A DNA stretch of 12,917 nucleotides from Lachnospiraceae bacterium UBA1778. GTDB lineage: Bacteria; Bacillota; Clostridia; Lachnospirales; Lachnospiraceae. The stretch is taken from positions 1 to 12,917 of the forward strand of contig DCGM01000078.1 in the NCBI GenBank assembly GCA_002315255.1, given 5' to 3'. A program made the translations under genes and the position numbers. The notes under the pieces were generated by a model. That model was not told the DNA's origin and made no database searches. It saw nothing but the letters and a program-made list of their open reading frames with translations. The first letter of the stretch is position 1; each line of letters starts with the position of its first letter. Shown piece by piece: positions 1 to 7,020 of this stretch.

Positions 1-78
1 AGTAGGAAACGAGCGTCAAGCGAAGAAGATGCAGATTGAACCGTGATCGGTCTCACTTCATACACATGAATGCCTTTT

Positions 79-534
79 TCACGGGCGCTTTTTATAACAA
101 ATCAGTTCGGGATCTTTTCCCATATAACCATATTCACAGACGAGGATCATCTTCTCGTCCGCCACGACGCCGTAGCAACGCTCCTGCCCGGGGCGTTCGA
201 TCTGGTTTCCGAAGTAAATGTCGGAATCCTTGAGGAATTTAACCTTTTCGCCATTCGCCAATGGGTATTCGAGATTGACATAAAAGCCGTTCAGAAGATT
301 CAGGTCCTGAACAGAAAGCCCGTCGATTCCGAGCGCATTGATTTCTTCGATAAGCGCATTTTTTAACGCGAAAAACGCTTCTGCACCGCCCGCCTTAAAG
401 GCTTCCGCGGCAATGCATTTTCCGCCAAACGGATGCCCGCACGTCTTCATACAGCCGCCGCATTCATTGATCTTATCACATTTTTCACAGCAGTCGCTTC
501 CGCAGATTGATAACATTTTTCTCTCCTCGCTCAT
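79..534 (-). CDS. DUF3795-type cysteine-rich small protein
   Basis: The predicted protein has 151 residues. Its N-terminus is packed with cysteines (C11, C15, C16, C19, C25, C28, C32, C40) in a CGxDC...C...CxGC...C pattern. This is the signature of the DUF3795 family, small bacterial and archaeal proteins thought to bind a metal or cluster; their function is not established. The remaining part (about 50-151) is a mixed helical/strand region without a motif I recognise, and there is no signal peptide or membrane segment. It is the last gene of the minus-strand unit. Its start lies 10 nt after the MATE gene's stop, and its Shine-Dalgarno overlaps that stop, so translational coupling is likely. 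A second ATG at residue 7 (514-516) has an equally good ribosome binding site, so the true protein may be 145 residues. The family call is fairly firm; no specific function can be given. Confidence 0.82.
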   Translation of the reverse strand: MSEERKMLSICGSDCCEKCDKINECGGCMKTCGHPFGGKCIAAEAFKAGGAEAFFALKNALIEEINALGIDGLSVQDLNLLNGFYVNLEYPLANGEKVKFLKDSDIYFGNQIERPGQERCYGVVADEKMILVCEYGYMGKDPELICYKKRP

Positions 535-546
535 TCTTCTCTCCTT
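514..546 (-). promoter_or_regulatory. Two consecutive ribosome-binding-site/start modules
   Basis: Read on the minus strand, AAGGAG followed by 6 nt precedes the ATG at 534. Within the first six codons, GAGGAG followed by 6 nt precedes a second in-frame ATG at 516. Both spacings are ideal. The first AAGGAG overlaps the TAA stop of the upstream MATE gene. Either or both starts could be used for the DUF3795 protein. Confidence 0.6.
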
Positions 547-1942
547 ACCCTTTTTCCCGTCTTACCTTCTTCTCAAATCCCTTCGTCCAATCGGTGAAGA
601 ATAGGAAAACAGAGAAGATCACCGTCGTAATCGACCAGGTGATCGGATACGCCCAAGCGATCGTGGAAAACTCCGGAATATACTGAATCGCAATCGTTAT
701 ATATGTGATGCGGATCACGCACCAGGAAAGGAGCATCGCGATCATCGGGACGATCGATTTTCCGCTTCCGCGAAGCACGCCGGCGGAACAGTGCGAATAC
801 GAAAGAATACAGTAAAACGCCGGCGGAATCGAGGCAAAAACTGAGCCAAACTCTATCGACGCCGCATCTTTGATAAAGATTCCTAAAAGCGGCTCTTTAA
901 AAACAATGATAGCCAGACCGACGAGGCTTCCTAACAGAACGCCGAAAAGGATGCCCAAAAAGGCGCCTTTCTTCGCGCGGTCATATTTCTTCGCGCCGAG
1001 ATTCTGGCTCACGAAGGTCGGGAGCGTCATTGACACGCAGGTGATCGGGAGAAAAGCGAAGCCTTCCAGCTTCATATAGGCGCCGTGGCCAGCCATGGCG
1101 GCTTCGCCGAAGGCATTGATATTCGACTGGATGACTATATTTCCGATACTGATGACCGTGTTCTGGATGCCGGTCGGAATCCCCTGTAAAAGACAGTCTT
1201 TCATAAGCTGCGGGTAGAACTTCAGCTCCGAAAGGCGGATGCCGGTGTAGTCCTTCCTCCGTAAAAGAAGCATCAGACAAAGGGCTGCGGAAAGCCCCTG
1301 CGAAATGACGGTTGCGGTGGCTGCGCCGGCGACTCCCCAATGAAATACCGCGACAAAGAGAAGGTCGAGCACTACATTCGTAACGGAAGAAATCGCGAGG
1401 AAAATCAAGGGGCGCACCGTATCGCCGAGCGCCCGGAGGATTGAGGTAAACACGTTATACATGACAATCGTCACGGAGCCCGCGAAGTAAATGCGCATAT
1501 AAGTTAACGAATTCGGAAGGACATTGTCGGGAATATTCATCATCCGCAGAATAAACGGCACGAGGAAGAGTCCCGCGGTGGTCGAAACGATGGAGGTCCC
1601 CATTCCCATCAGCACATTGGTATGGATCGCGCGGGAGACGTTTTGCTTATCTTCCGCGCCGAAATAGCGGGAAATGATGACGCTTCCGCCGAGTGCGAGC
1701 CCGTTACAGAAGCCAATGATCAGAAAAATCAGATTGCCGCCGGTGCTGACCGCCGCGAAGGAAGCATTGTCGGCGAAATTTCCGATTACCCAGGCGTCGG
1801 CCACGTTATAAAGCTGCTGGAGGAGCTGTCCTAAGAAGAACGGAATCGCAAAGGAAACAAGGGCCCCGATGATAGGGCCCTCGGTCATATTCATATCTTT
1901 TTTTACAAAGAAAGAGCTTATCGCTTTTTTCAGTCCGTCCAT
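545..1942 (-). CDS. MATE-family multidrug/metabolite exporter
   Basis: This 465-residue integral membrane protein belongs to the multi-antimicrobial extrusion (MATE) family, which exports drugs or metabolites in exchange for Na+ or H+. The conserved opening is visible: an NMTEGPI segment (residues 18-24), then a hydrophobic stretch ending in QLLQQLYNVADAWVIG. The protein continues as about twelve hydrophobic segments in two related halves. Its length is typical of the DinF/NorM-like MATE proteins common in Clostridia. The start at 1942 has a modest AAAGG-type site about 10 nt upstream. An internal Met at 17 or 19 would still keep the family core but lacks a visible ribosome binding site. The gene lies 58 nt downstream of rdgB and 10 nt upstream of the DUF3795 gene. 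Substrate cannot be deduced, and nothing ties it to the neighbouring glycan genes. Confidence 0.93.
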   Translation of the reverse strand: MDGLKKAISSFFVKKDMNMTEGPIIGALVSFAIPFFLGQLLQQLYNVADAWVIGNFADNASFAAVSTGGNLIFLIIGFCNGLALGGSVIISRYFGAEDKQNVSRAIHTNVLMGMGTSIVSTTAGLFLVPFILRMMNIPDNVLPNSLTYMRIYFAGSVTIVMYNVFTSILRALGDTVRPLIFLAISSVTNVVLDLLFVAVFHWGVAGAATATVISQGLSAALCLMLLLRRKDYTGIRLSELKFYPQLMKDCLLQGIPTGIQNTVISIGNIVIQSNINAFGEAAMAGHGAYMKLEGFAFLPITCVSMTLPTFVSQNLGAKKYDRAKKGAFLGILFGVLLGSLVGLAIIVFKEPLLGIFIKDAASIEFGSVFASIPPAFYCILSYSHCSAGVLRGSGKSIVPMIAMLLSWCVIRITYITIAIQYIPEFSTIAWAYPITWSITTVIFSVFLFFTDWTKGFEKKVRREKG

Positions 1943-1966
1943 GATGACGCCGCCTTTTTTGATTCA

Positions 1967-1999
1967 GCTTCCGCACAATTCCAGCACTGTTTCAGCACT
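1967..1999 (-). repeat. Degenerate 11-bp tandem repeat, three units
   Basis: On the plus strand the units are GCTTCCGCACA (1967), ATTCCAGCACT (1978) and GTTTCAGCACT (1989), exactly 11 bp apart. They fill the gap between the rdgB stop codon and the ribosome binding site of the MATE gene. The second and third units differ at three positions, and the first is more diverged. Function is unknown; other long gaps of this unit hold comparable arrays. Confidence 0.6.
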
Positions 2000-2000
2000 A

Positions 2001-2609
2001 TTACTTCGAGTGAGTATCAAGCCACTCGCGAATTTTTTCCGCGGCCTTTTTCGTCGCGATCGAGCGGTGGGAAACGGTATTTTTAAAATCGGTTCCGAGC
2101 TCGGCCATCGTCAGACCGTACGCCGGCATATAGAAGACCGGATCGTATCCGAAGCCGCCCTCTCCGCGGACCTCTTCGGAAATCTGCCCTTCGAGCGTTC
2201 CCTGCGAAACGTACTCCTCTCCGTCCGGGAAAAGCACCACCATAAAGGTGTGGAAGCGGCAAGCGCGTTCTTCGCCGTGAAGGCCTTCGAGCTTCTTTAC
2301 GACTGTCGCATTGACGACAGACTGCGGCGTGTCTTCGCCGAGATAGCGCGCCGAATAGATGCCCGGCTCTCCGCCCAATGCGTCGATCTCCAGCCCGGAA
2401 TCGTCCGCAATGACGATCGTATCTTCTTTCGCGCCGACAAACTCTGCTTTCTTCCGCGCGTTCTCTTCAAAGGTTGTGCCGTCTTCGACGATGTCGCCCG
2501 GGTTCAGCCCGATCTCGCGCATTGTCAGGATTTCCATATCGAGGTCTTCTAAAAGCTTCTTAAATTCGGTCAGTTTGCCCGGATTTCCCGTGGCCATCAC
2601 GATTCGCAT
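2001..2609 (-). CDS. rdgB: XTP/dITP pyrophosphatase (HAM1/RdgB family)
   Basis: This cytosolic housekeeping enzyme hydrolyses dITP, XTP and ITP to the monophosphate plus pyrophosphate, keeping deaminated purines out of DNA and RNA. The 202-residue length fits the family. All signature motifs are present: TGNPGK at 7-12 binding the triphosphate, the acidic DDSGLEIDAL at 69-78 that carries the metal-binding and catalytic aspartates, GFGYDPVF at 152-159 for base recognition, and SHRSIA at 180-185. The ATG at 2609 is preceded by AGAGGA with a 6-nt spacer. The gene is fourth in the minus-strand unit, 129 nt after the protease gene; that gap holds a 12-bp tandem array and a hairpin. There is no sign of truncation, and its role is independent of its neighbours. 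Confidence 0.96.
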   Translation of the reverse strand: MRIVMATGNPGKLTEFKKLLEDLDMEILTMREIGLNPGDIVEDGTTFEENARKKAEFVGAKEDTIVIADDSGLEIDALGGEPGIYSARYLGEDTPQSVVNATVVKKLEGLHGEERACRFHTFMVVLFPDGEEYVSQGTLEGQISEEVRGEGGFGYDPVFYMPAYGLTMAELGTDFKNTVSHRSIATKKAAEKIREWLDTHSK

Positions 2610-2632
2610 ATTTTATCCTCTTTTATCGTTTC

Positions 2633-2653
2633 CGCGGTAAAAACCGCGTTTTT
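2633..2653 (+). other. Hairpin followed by a T-run (terminator-like on plus strand)
   Basis: CGCGGT (2633-2638) and ACCGCG (2643-2648) form a perfect 6-bp GC-rich stem around an AAAA loop, followed on the plus strand by five T residues. This is the shape of a small intrinsic terminator, but oriented against the flanking genes. In the minus-strand mRNA the same stem sits about 24 nt upstream of the rdgB start without a downstream U-tract, so there it could be a processing or stability element. No plus-strand transcript is evident here. Confidence 0.4.
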
Positions 2654-2681
2654 CGCGCTTCTACAGGCTTTCAACCGCCTG

Positions 2682-2738
2682 GTGCACTTTTTTGTGCGCA
2701 GTTCTGTGCGCCTTTCAGTATGCACCTTTGTGTGAAGC
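2682..2738 (-). repeat. Degenerate 12-bp tandem array between protease gene and rdgB
   Basis: On the plus strand, units begin at 2682 (GTGCACTTTTTT), 2694 (GTGCGCAGTTCT), 2706 (GTGCGCCTTTCA), 2718 (GTATGCACCTTT, apparently shifted) and a partial at 2730 (GTGTGAAGC). The spacing is exactly 12 bp. The array abuts the stop codon of the protease gene. The same unit and period recur at 6949-7020 in the leader of the flippase gene. Confidence 0.65.
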
Positions 2739-4448
2739 TTACTCCGCGTCGCTGGTATAAGCTTTCAGGCAGACGTTACATGAAAGCGTCTCTTCTGTCC
2801 GGCGGAATCGCTTGCCGTTCGAGCTGATATAGCCTTCGCCGTCCTTAATATTCACGTTCTGAACATCGCCTGTCCGCTGCTCTGCGCCGACCGGGTAAGC
2901 GATTCCCGGCGTCGTAAGTCTCACAACGATCGCATAAGTCTCATTCTTCGAGAGAAGGACCGGCTTATCAAGTTCTACCGTCGTATAGCCGGGGTGGTCG
3001 ATCACGCCGCGTTTTAAGAAGGTCCGCTCAGCGAAATCGCCCTCCTCTTCGAAATTATGGACGAGATAGATTTCGTACTCGCTGTCTTCGCCAAGCGTGT
3101 AGAAGCCTGCCGCTTCGAGCCACTCATGGCCGGAGGCGGTATACACGTTCGCGAACCAGGCGGTTTCATCGTTATAGCCGACATCCGCGGTCAAGCCGCA
3201 CAGATCGGTCTGATAGATATGGTCATAATTATCGGCAGCTTCAACGGAGGTAAAGCACATCGCGTTCTGCGCAAGTCCGGTATCGTAATACGAAACCCAG
3301 AAAAGACCGTCGTTCCCGAACGAATCGCCCCAGCTGTTCAGGCAGAGGAACGCGCCGTTTCCGCGGATATTCGAGTTGTTTTTGAAGTTTTTCCTTGAGA
3401 AGGAATCATCCCAGCCGACGATCAGGATATCGTGGTTGACAGAGCGCGTGCCAAAATAGCAGTACGCGTACGCCTCCTCATTGTAATAACGGAACGTGTC
3501 GGAAAGTGCCGTCTCATCAGCCATGCAAAGATAGATGGAAGCTTCGACGCCGCCGTAAAGGTAGACGGCTTCCTTGATATCTGCCACCGAGGGCTCGTTC
3601 ATCAGCCACGCGCCCTGCACATGGTAGGCAGCAGAAAGATTTTCGTTCGTTTCGCCGTCGCCGTAAATGTCGGATTCGTCCTCGACCGGGCCGGTCCAGG
3701 AAAGGAGATACGAAAGCGCCGCCTGACGGTTTCCGCCCTCATAATAGGCGCCGAACGAATTCGTCAGCACGAGATGGTCGCGCGAAAAGACAGTCTTTGT
3801 TTCCGGGAGCAATGAGCTCTCCGCCGCGGACAGCGGCGCGAATGCCCAGCAGGTGCCGAAGCTGCCCTGGTTCAGGACTTCCGGCAGTCTTCCGATTTCC
3901 ACAAAGCTGAATGCGGACGGCAGGAAGCTCGAGCGTTTCTCGATCAGCGTGACTTCATGGGTCGCTACGTCATACGAGAAGCTATAACCCAGTTCCTGGC
4001 AGAAAGCTGATGCAGAAACATAATAAGTTCCGCCGATTTCACGGACGGCGCCGGCTTCGGTATACACCGAAATACCATTGTCCACTTCATCCGTTTCCAG
4101 ATTGAACGTAATCGAGACTGTTCCGCGAAGCAGGGTAAACAGACCGTTTCCATCAGAAAAAGAGAGCGTCTTCATACAGGTACGAAGCGCCTCCGCCGAC
4201 AGCATGACGTCCTCTTCCTCCGTGATGAAGGAAGGACATTCTGCTGCCGAATAGCGGCGGTCCTTTAAGAGAATCGTCGGCTGGTCCGAGAACCGGTCAT
4301 GCTCGAGCACTTCCTTCCATTCCAGCGGAATGACCGGCGAAGCATATCCCTGCTTCGCTGTCGCCGTCTGGTCGTGGAAAAGGAATGCCGCGATTCCTGC
4401 CAAAGCGATGCAAATTGTCATAATCAGGTAAATCTGCTTATGGCGCAT
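2739..4448 (-). CDS. Secreted C1-family (papain-like) cysteine protease with lectin-like C-terminus
   Basis: The 569-residue protein begins with MRHK and a hydrophobic stretch to about residue 24, giving a signal peptide or membrane anchor, so it probably acts at the cell surface or outside. Residues about 60-170 resemble the copper-amine-oxidase N-terminal-like domain found in many clostridial exported proteins. The protease core starts near 187. NQGSFGTCWAF (193-203) supplies the oxyanion Gln194 and nucleophile Cys200, SVNHDILIVGWDD contains His339, and LNSWGDSFG contains Asn371, so the papain triad is complete. Residues about 430-569 look like the beta-rich lectin-like domain that often follows this core in Firmicutes. 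The start lies 9 nt after the methyltransferase stop; the nearest AAAGGA is about 13 nt upstream, inside that gene's end, so coupling is likely. Substrate is unknown. The protease call is strong; the flanking domain names are less certain. Confidence 0.9.
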   Translation of the reverse strand: MRHKQIYLIMTICIALAGIAAFLFHDQTATAKQGYASPVIPLEWKEVLEHDRFSDQPTILLKDRRYSAAECPSFITEEEDVMLSAEALRTCMKTLSFSDGNGLFTLLRGTVSITFNLETDEVDNGISVYTEAGAVREIGGTYYVSASAFCQELGYSFSYDVATHEVTLIEKRSSFLPSAFSFVEIGRLPEVLNQGSFGTCWAFAPLSAAESSLLPETKTVFSRDHLVLTNSFGAYYEGGNRQAALSYLLSWTGPVEDESDIYGDGETNENLSAAYHVQGAWLMNEPSVADIKEAVYLYGGVEASIYLCMADETALSDTFRYYNEEAYAYCYFGTRSVNHDILIVGWDDSFSRKNFKNNSNIRGNGAFLCLNSWGDSFGNDGLFWVSYYDTGLAQNAMCFTSVEAADNYDHIYQTDLCGLTADVGYNDETAWFANVYTASGHEWLEAAGFYTLGEDSEYEIYLVHNFEEEGDFAERTFLKRGVIDHPGYTTVELDKPVLLSKNETYAIVVRLTTPGIAYPVGAEQRTGDVQNVNIKDGEGYISSNGKRFRRTEETLSCNVCLKAYTSDAE

Positions 4449-4457
4449 TTAACAGTG

Positions 4458-5609
4458 TTAGTCCTTTCGTGTTTTCGGAGGCTTCGGACCGAGATACTCA
4501 TAAAAATAGGTCTTCAGCATGCCGTTGTAAATCTTTCGGTTCTTATCCGCCTTCCGACCGATGTCGATCTCGGCGTTTTCATACGAGGTAATCATATACA
4601 TGGACCAGGAGTCCAGCGCCCGGAAGCGTTCGCCGAGCGTCCGGTAGAGCCCCGGGAGTTCCTCCTTGTCGGCAATGCGCTCGCCGTACGGCGGGTTCGT
4701 GACGATAAAGCCGTATTTCTTCCGATGGCTGAGCTTCGCCACGTCGCGCGCTTCAAAGTGGATCAGATGGTCGACATTCGCGCGGATTGCATTTTCCTTC
4801 GCCGCCCGAATCGCCTGCGGATCAATGTCATAGCCCTGAATGTCCGTGTTCTCCGGTTCCTGAATCTGGTTCATCGCCTCATTGACCGCATCGTACCAGA
4901 CACGCTTCGGGAAGAGATTCTTCCAGGTTTCAGCCGTAAAATCGCGGTTCATGCCCGGTGCCATATGGCAGGCGATCATGGCCGCTTCGATGCAGAAGGT
5001 GCCGCTGCCGCAGAACGGGTCAACCAGGATGCGGTCCGCATTGAACGGGGTTAATAGAAGGAGCGCAGCCGCGAGTGTTTCGCTGATCGGCGCCTTTACC
5101 GAATCGGTGCGGTAGCCCCGCTTATGCAGGGATTCGCCGCTCGTATCAAGCCCGATCGTGACTTCGTCCTTTAAAATGCTGATACGGAGCGGATATTCCG
5201 CGCCGGTTTCCGGAATGATGTCGGTGCCGTAGGAGATCTTCAGTTTTTCGACGATCGCCTTCTTCACGATCGACTGGATGTCGGACGGGGAAAAGAGCTT
5301 CGATTTGACCGAATTCGCTTTCTTCACCCAGCACTTTCCGTCCTCGGGAACCCAGGCCGCCCAGTCGATCGCCTTCACGTTCTCGAAGAGCTCGTCGAAG
5401 GTTTCCGCCCGGAACGTGCCTACATTGATGAGGATCCGTTCCGGCGTCCGTAGGAAGACGTTTGACCGCGCAACTCCCGCGACATCCGTCCGGTAATGCA
5501 CCTTCCCGTCTTCGACCTTCGTGACCGTGTAGCCGAGGTCATTGATTTCTCTTTTCAGGACTGCTTCCAGGCCGAAATGGCACGGCGCAATCAGATTAAA
5601 CTCATTCAT
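4458..5609 (-). CDS. THUMP-domain class I rRNA methyltransferase (RlmL/YpsC-like)
   Basis: This is a 383-residue SAM-dependent RNA methyltransferase. The N-terminal part (about 1-155) starts with FNLIAPCHFGLEAVLKREI and fits the ferredoxin-like plus THUMP RNA-binding module. HKRGYR at 162-167 is the conserved linker. The catalytic domain has DPFCGSGT at 197-204 (SAM motif I) and NPPYGER at 305-311, the N-P-P-Y signature of enzymes that methylate exocyclic amino groups. Length and layout match the single-methyltransferase RlmL N-terminal half and B. subtilis YpsC, so N2-methylguanosine formation in 23S rRNA is the likely reaction, although the exact site cannot be read from sequence. The ATG at 5609 has AAGGA six nt upstream. 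It is second in the unit: 77 nt after the flippase gene and 9 nt before the protease gene. Confidence 0.92.
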   Translation of the reverse strand: MNEFNLIAPCHFGLEAVLKREINDLGYTVTKVEDGKVHYRTDVAGVARSNVFLRTPERILINVGTFRAETFDELFENVKAIDWAAWVPEDGKCWVKKANSVKSKLFSPSDIQSIVKKAIVEKLKISYGTDIIPETGAEYPLRISILKDEVTIGLDTSGESLHKRGYRTDSVKAPISETLAAALLLLTPFNADRILVDPFCGSGTFCIEAAMIACHMAPGMNRDFTAETWKNLFPKRVWYDAVNEAMNQIQEPENTDIQGYDIDPQAIRAAKENAIRANVDHLIHFEARDVAKLSHRKKYGFIVTNPPYGERIADKEELPGLYRTLGERFRALDSWSMYMITSYENAEIDIGRKADKNRKIYNGMLKTYFYEYLGPKPPKTRKD

Positions 5610-5644
5610 AAATCATCCTTACTGTCTGTTTTCGGTTAAAGCTC

Positions 5645-5701
5645 GTCACGCTTCTGCTTCTGCTGTCACGCTTTCCGCTTCTGCTGTCACGCTTTCGCTT
5701 C
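5645..5701 (-). repeat. 20-21-bp tandem repeat overlapping the flippase stop codon
   Basis: On the plus strand, copies start with GTCACGCTT at 5645, 5665 and 5686, giving unit lengths of 20 and 21 bp with a partial third copy running into the gene. On the minus strand the repeat includes the flippase's last codons and its stop, so an AAGCGTGA-like end appears three times, once functional and twice downstream. This looks like tandem duplication of the gene's 3' tip. Confidence 0.7.
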
Positions 5702-6937
5702 GAGTGCCACTCCTTCCTTTTCGGCTTTCCGGATGCTGGCAAACCCGAACAGGAAATAAAGGAGGAATTTCACGATATTAGCTATGAGAATCGCCCAGGC
5801 CATTCCGTTGACGCCGTACAGAACCGTAAGCGGAATCGCGAGTGCGAGGAACAGCACGATATAGAGGCTGTTCACGAAGAACTGGTTCTTCTCCGGCGTG
5901 TACCTAAGGACGATCACCATCAGGGTATTGCAGATAAAGAACATCACCTGCCCGGCGTTCGCCAGGAGGAAAAGCGGCTTCACAGCTTCATATTCTTCCG
6001 GATACCAGAGCGTTACGAAGAGGTGGGAAACCGGCGTCGCGGCCGCTGTCACGAGGATAAATGCGCCCAGCATGAGCAGGATTACTTTTGTAAATGTTTT
6101 TGTCGTAATCTTTCCTTCGCGGTTCGTTAAATGACCGGAAAGGACACCGTTTAACGGGGTCGACAGAAGGGACATTGTCCGCCCGATCAATGACGCGAAA
6201 TAGTAGCGGGACGCCATCTCATCGCCGTTCACGGTTAAAAATGGAATCAGAAGCTTATCCGCAAGCGACACAAAATCCGATAAAATATACGAAACGGACA
6301 GCGTCGAGAAAAGCTTCAGATGCTTTCCGAATCTGTCAGATTTCCGGAAGAACGGCTTTCGGAAGACCGTTCCTGTGAAAAATGCAAACGCGAGTCCGGC
6401 GCATTCGCCGGTGAGGAATACGAGGACCCAATGCCCTGTCCAGAGGAAGAGCAGGAGGCCTAAAAGATACCCAAGCCCGATGATGATATAGTAAAGCGAA
6501 TAATGCTGGAATTTTAAGTTAAGCCGGAACTGGACGTCGCCGTAAGTCCGGATGACGGTGGCGATAGAGAATCCGATGATGCCGACTGCCGTCGCGCCCT
6601 CGGTATTCCCTTTAACGAAGATGAATATCGTGCATAGGATGGCGGTAAGGAGCCCTGCGCCGAGCAGAAAAAGATTCCAGTCGCCGTTTTCCGTATGCTT
6701 CTCTTCTGTCTGAACCTTCAGCCGCCCGTAGTTCGCCGCAGAGCCGAATGTGCCCGCGAGGAGAAGCGCGAGCGCCGTAAAGAACTGGACGCATCCTAAC
6801 CCGTCCGAACCGACGCGGCTCTCAATCACTTTATAGACGACGAGCTGAAGCACCGCCGTCATAAACGCCGTTCCGAGACCGCTTAGCAGGAGGTCCTTAA
6901 AGGTCTTATTCCGTTGTCCTTTCATGCTTCCGTCCAT
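5687..6937 (-). CDS. Polysaccharide/oligosaccharide flippase (MVF superfamily)
   Basis: The protein is very hydrophobic, with about twelve predicted membrane helices, a lysine-rich start (MKGQRNKTFKDLL) and a charged C-terminus. The layout and the opening helix match the Wzx-like/MatE polysaccharide biosynthesis family, which flips lipid-linked glycan units across the membrane. The frame stays open upstream to a GTG at 7012 (441 residues). However, the extra N-terminus is encoded by a 12-bp tandem repeat giving a 4-residue pattern (NAQVNAQKNAR), and that GTG has only a weak site. The ATG at 6937 has GGAG seven nt upstream, so I favour a 416-residue protein; the ATG at 6925 is also possible. 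It is the first gene of the minus-strand unit and faces the LicD/ThDP glycan cluster across a divergent promoter region, which supports a role in exporting that glycan. Substrate is not predictable. Confidence 0.88.
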   Translation of the reverse strand: MDGSMKGQRNKTFKDLLLSGLGTAFMTAVLQLVVYKVIESRVGSDGLGCVQFFTALALLLAGTFGSAANYGRLKVQTEEKHTENGDWNLFLLGAGLLTAILCTIFIFVKGNTEGATAVGIIGFSIATVIRTYGDVQFRLNLKFQHYSLYYIIIGLGYLLGLLLFLWTGHWVLVFLTGECAGLAFAFFTGTVFRKPFFRKSDRFGKHLKLFSTLSVSYILSDFVSLADKLLIPFLTVNGDEMASRYYFASLIGRTMSLLSTPLNGVLSGHLTNREGKITTKTFTKVILLMLGAFILVTAAATPVSHLFVTLWYPEEYEAVKPLFLLANAGQVMFFICNTLMVIVLRYTPEKNQFFVNSLYIVLFLALAIPLTVLYGVNGMAWAILIANIVKFLLYFLFGFASIRKAEKEGVALEAKA

Positions 6938-6948
6938 CCAGCCGCTCC

Positions 6949-7020
6949 GTGCGTTTTTTTGTGCATTTACTTGCGCGTTTTTCCGTGCGTATATCTGTGC
7001 GATCTTTCGCACGGTTTTCT
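6949..7020 (-). repeat. 12-bp tandem array in the flippase leader
   Basis: On the plus strand, units of exactly 12 bp start at 6949 (GTGCGTTTTTTT), 6961 (GTGCATTTACTT), 6973 (GCGCGTTTTTCC), 6985 (GTGCGTATATCT) and 6997 (GTGCGATCTTTC), with a possible sixth at 7009 (GCACGGTTTTCT). The array lies between the promoter and the favoured flippase start, so it would form a long A-rich, GCAC-punctuated 5' leader. If the GTG at 7012 is used, it would instead encode a repetitive basic N-terminus. The same unit recurs at 2682-2738. Confidence 0.72.

Noticed and set aside
1..78. Terminator or start of another gene downstream of the DUF3795 gene
   Set aside because: Only weak 4-5-bp stems without a T-run are visible, and no convincing open frame continues into the window from the left.
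1869..2552. 227-residue open frame on the plus strand opposite rdgB
   Set aside because: It is the mirror of rdgB, whose family motifs are unmistakable; no domain or start signal supports the opposite strand.
4299..5054. Long open frame on the plus strand opposite the protease and methyltransferase genes
   Set aside because: It lies antisense to two genes with clear catalytic motifs, has no recognisable domain or ribosome binding site, and its residue make-up is what GC-rich antisense reading produces.
6938..7012. Flippase N-terminal extension from a GTG start at 7012
   Set aside because: The extra 25 residues come entirely from the 12-bp repeat array, do not belong to the family core, and the ATG at 6937 has a better-spaced GGAG. 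The extension is possible but less likely.
6949..7020. CRISPR-like array
   Set aside because: Units are 12 bp, directly adjacent and degenerate, without unique spacers, and no cas genes are present.
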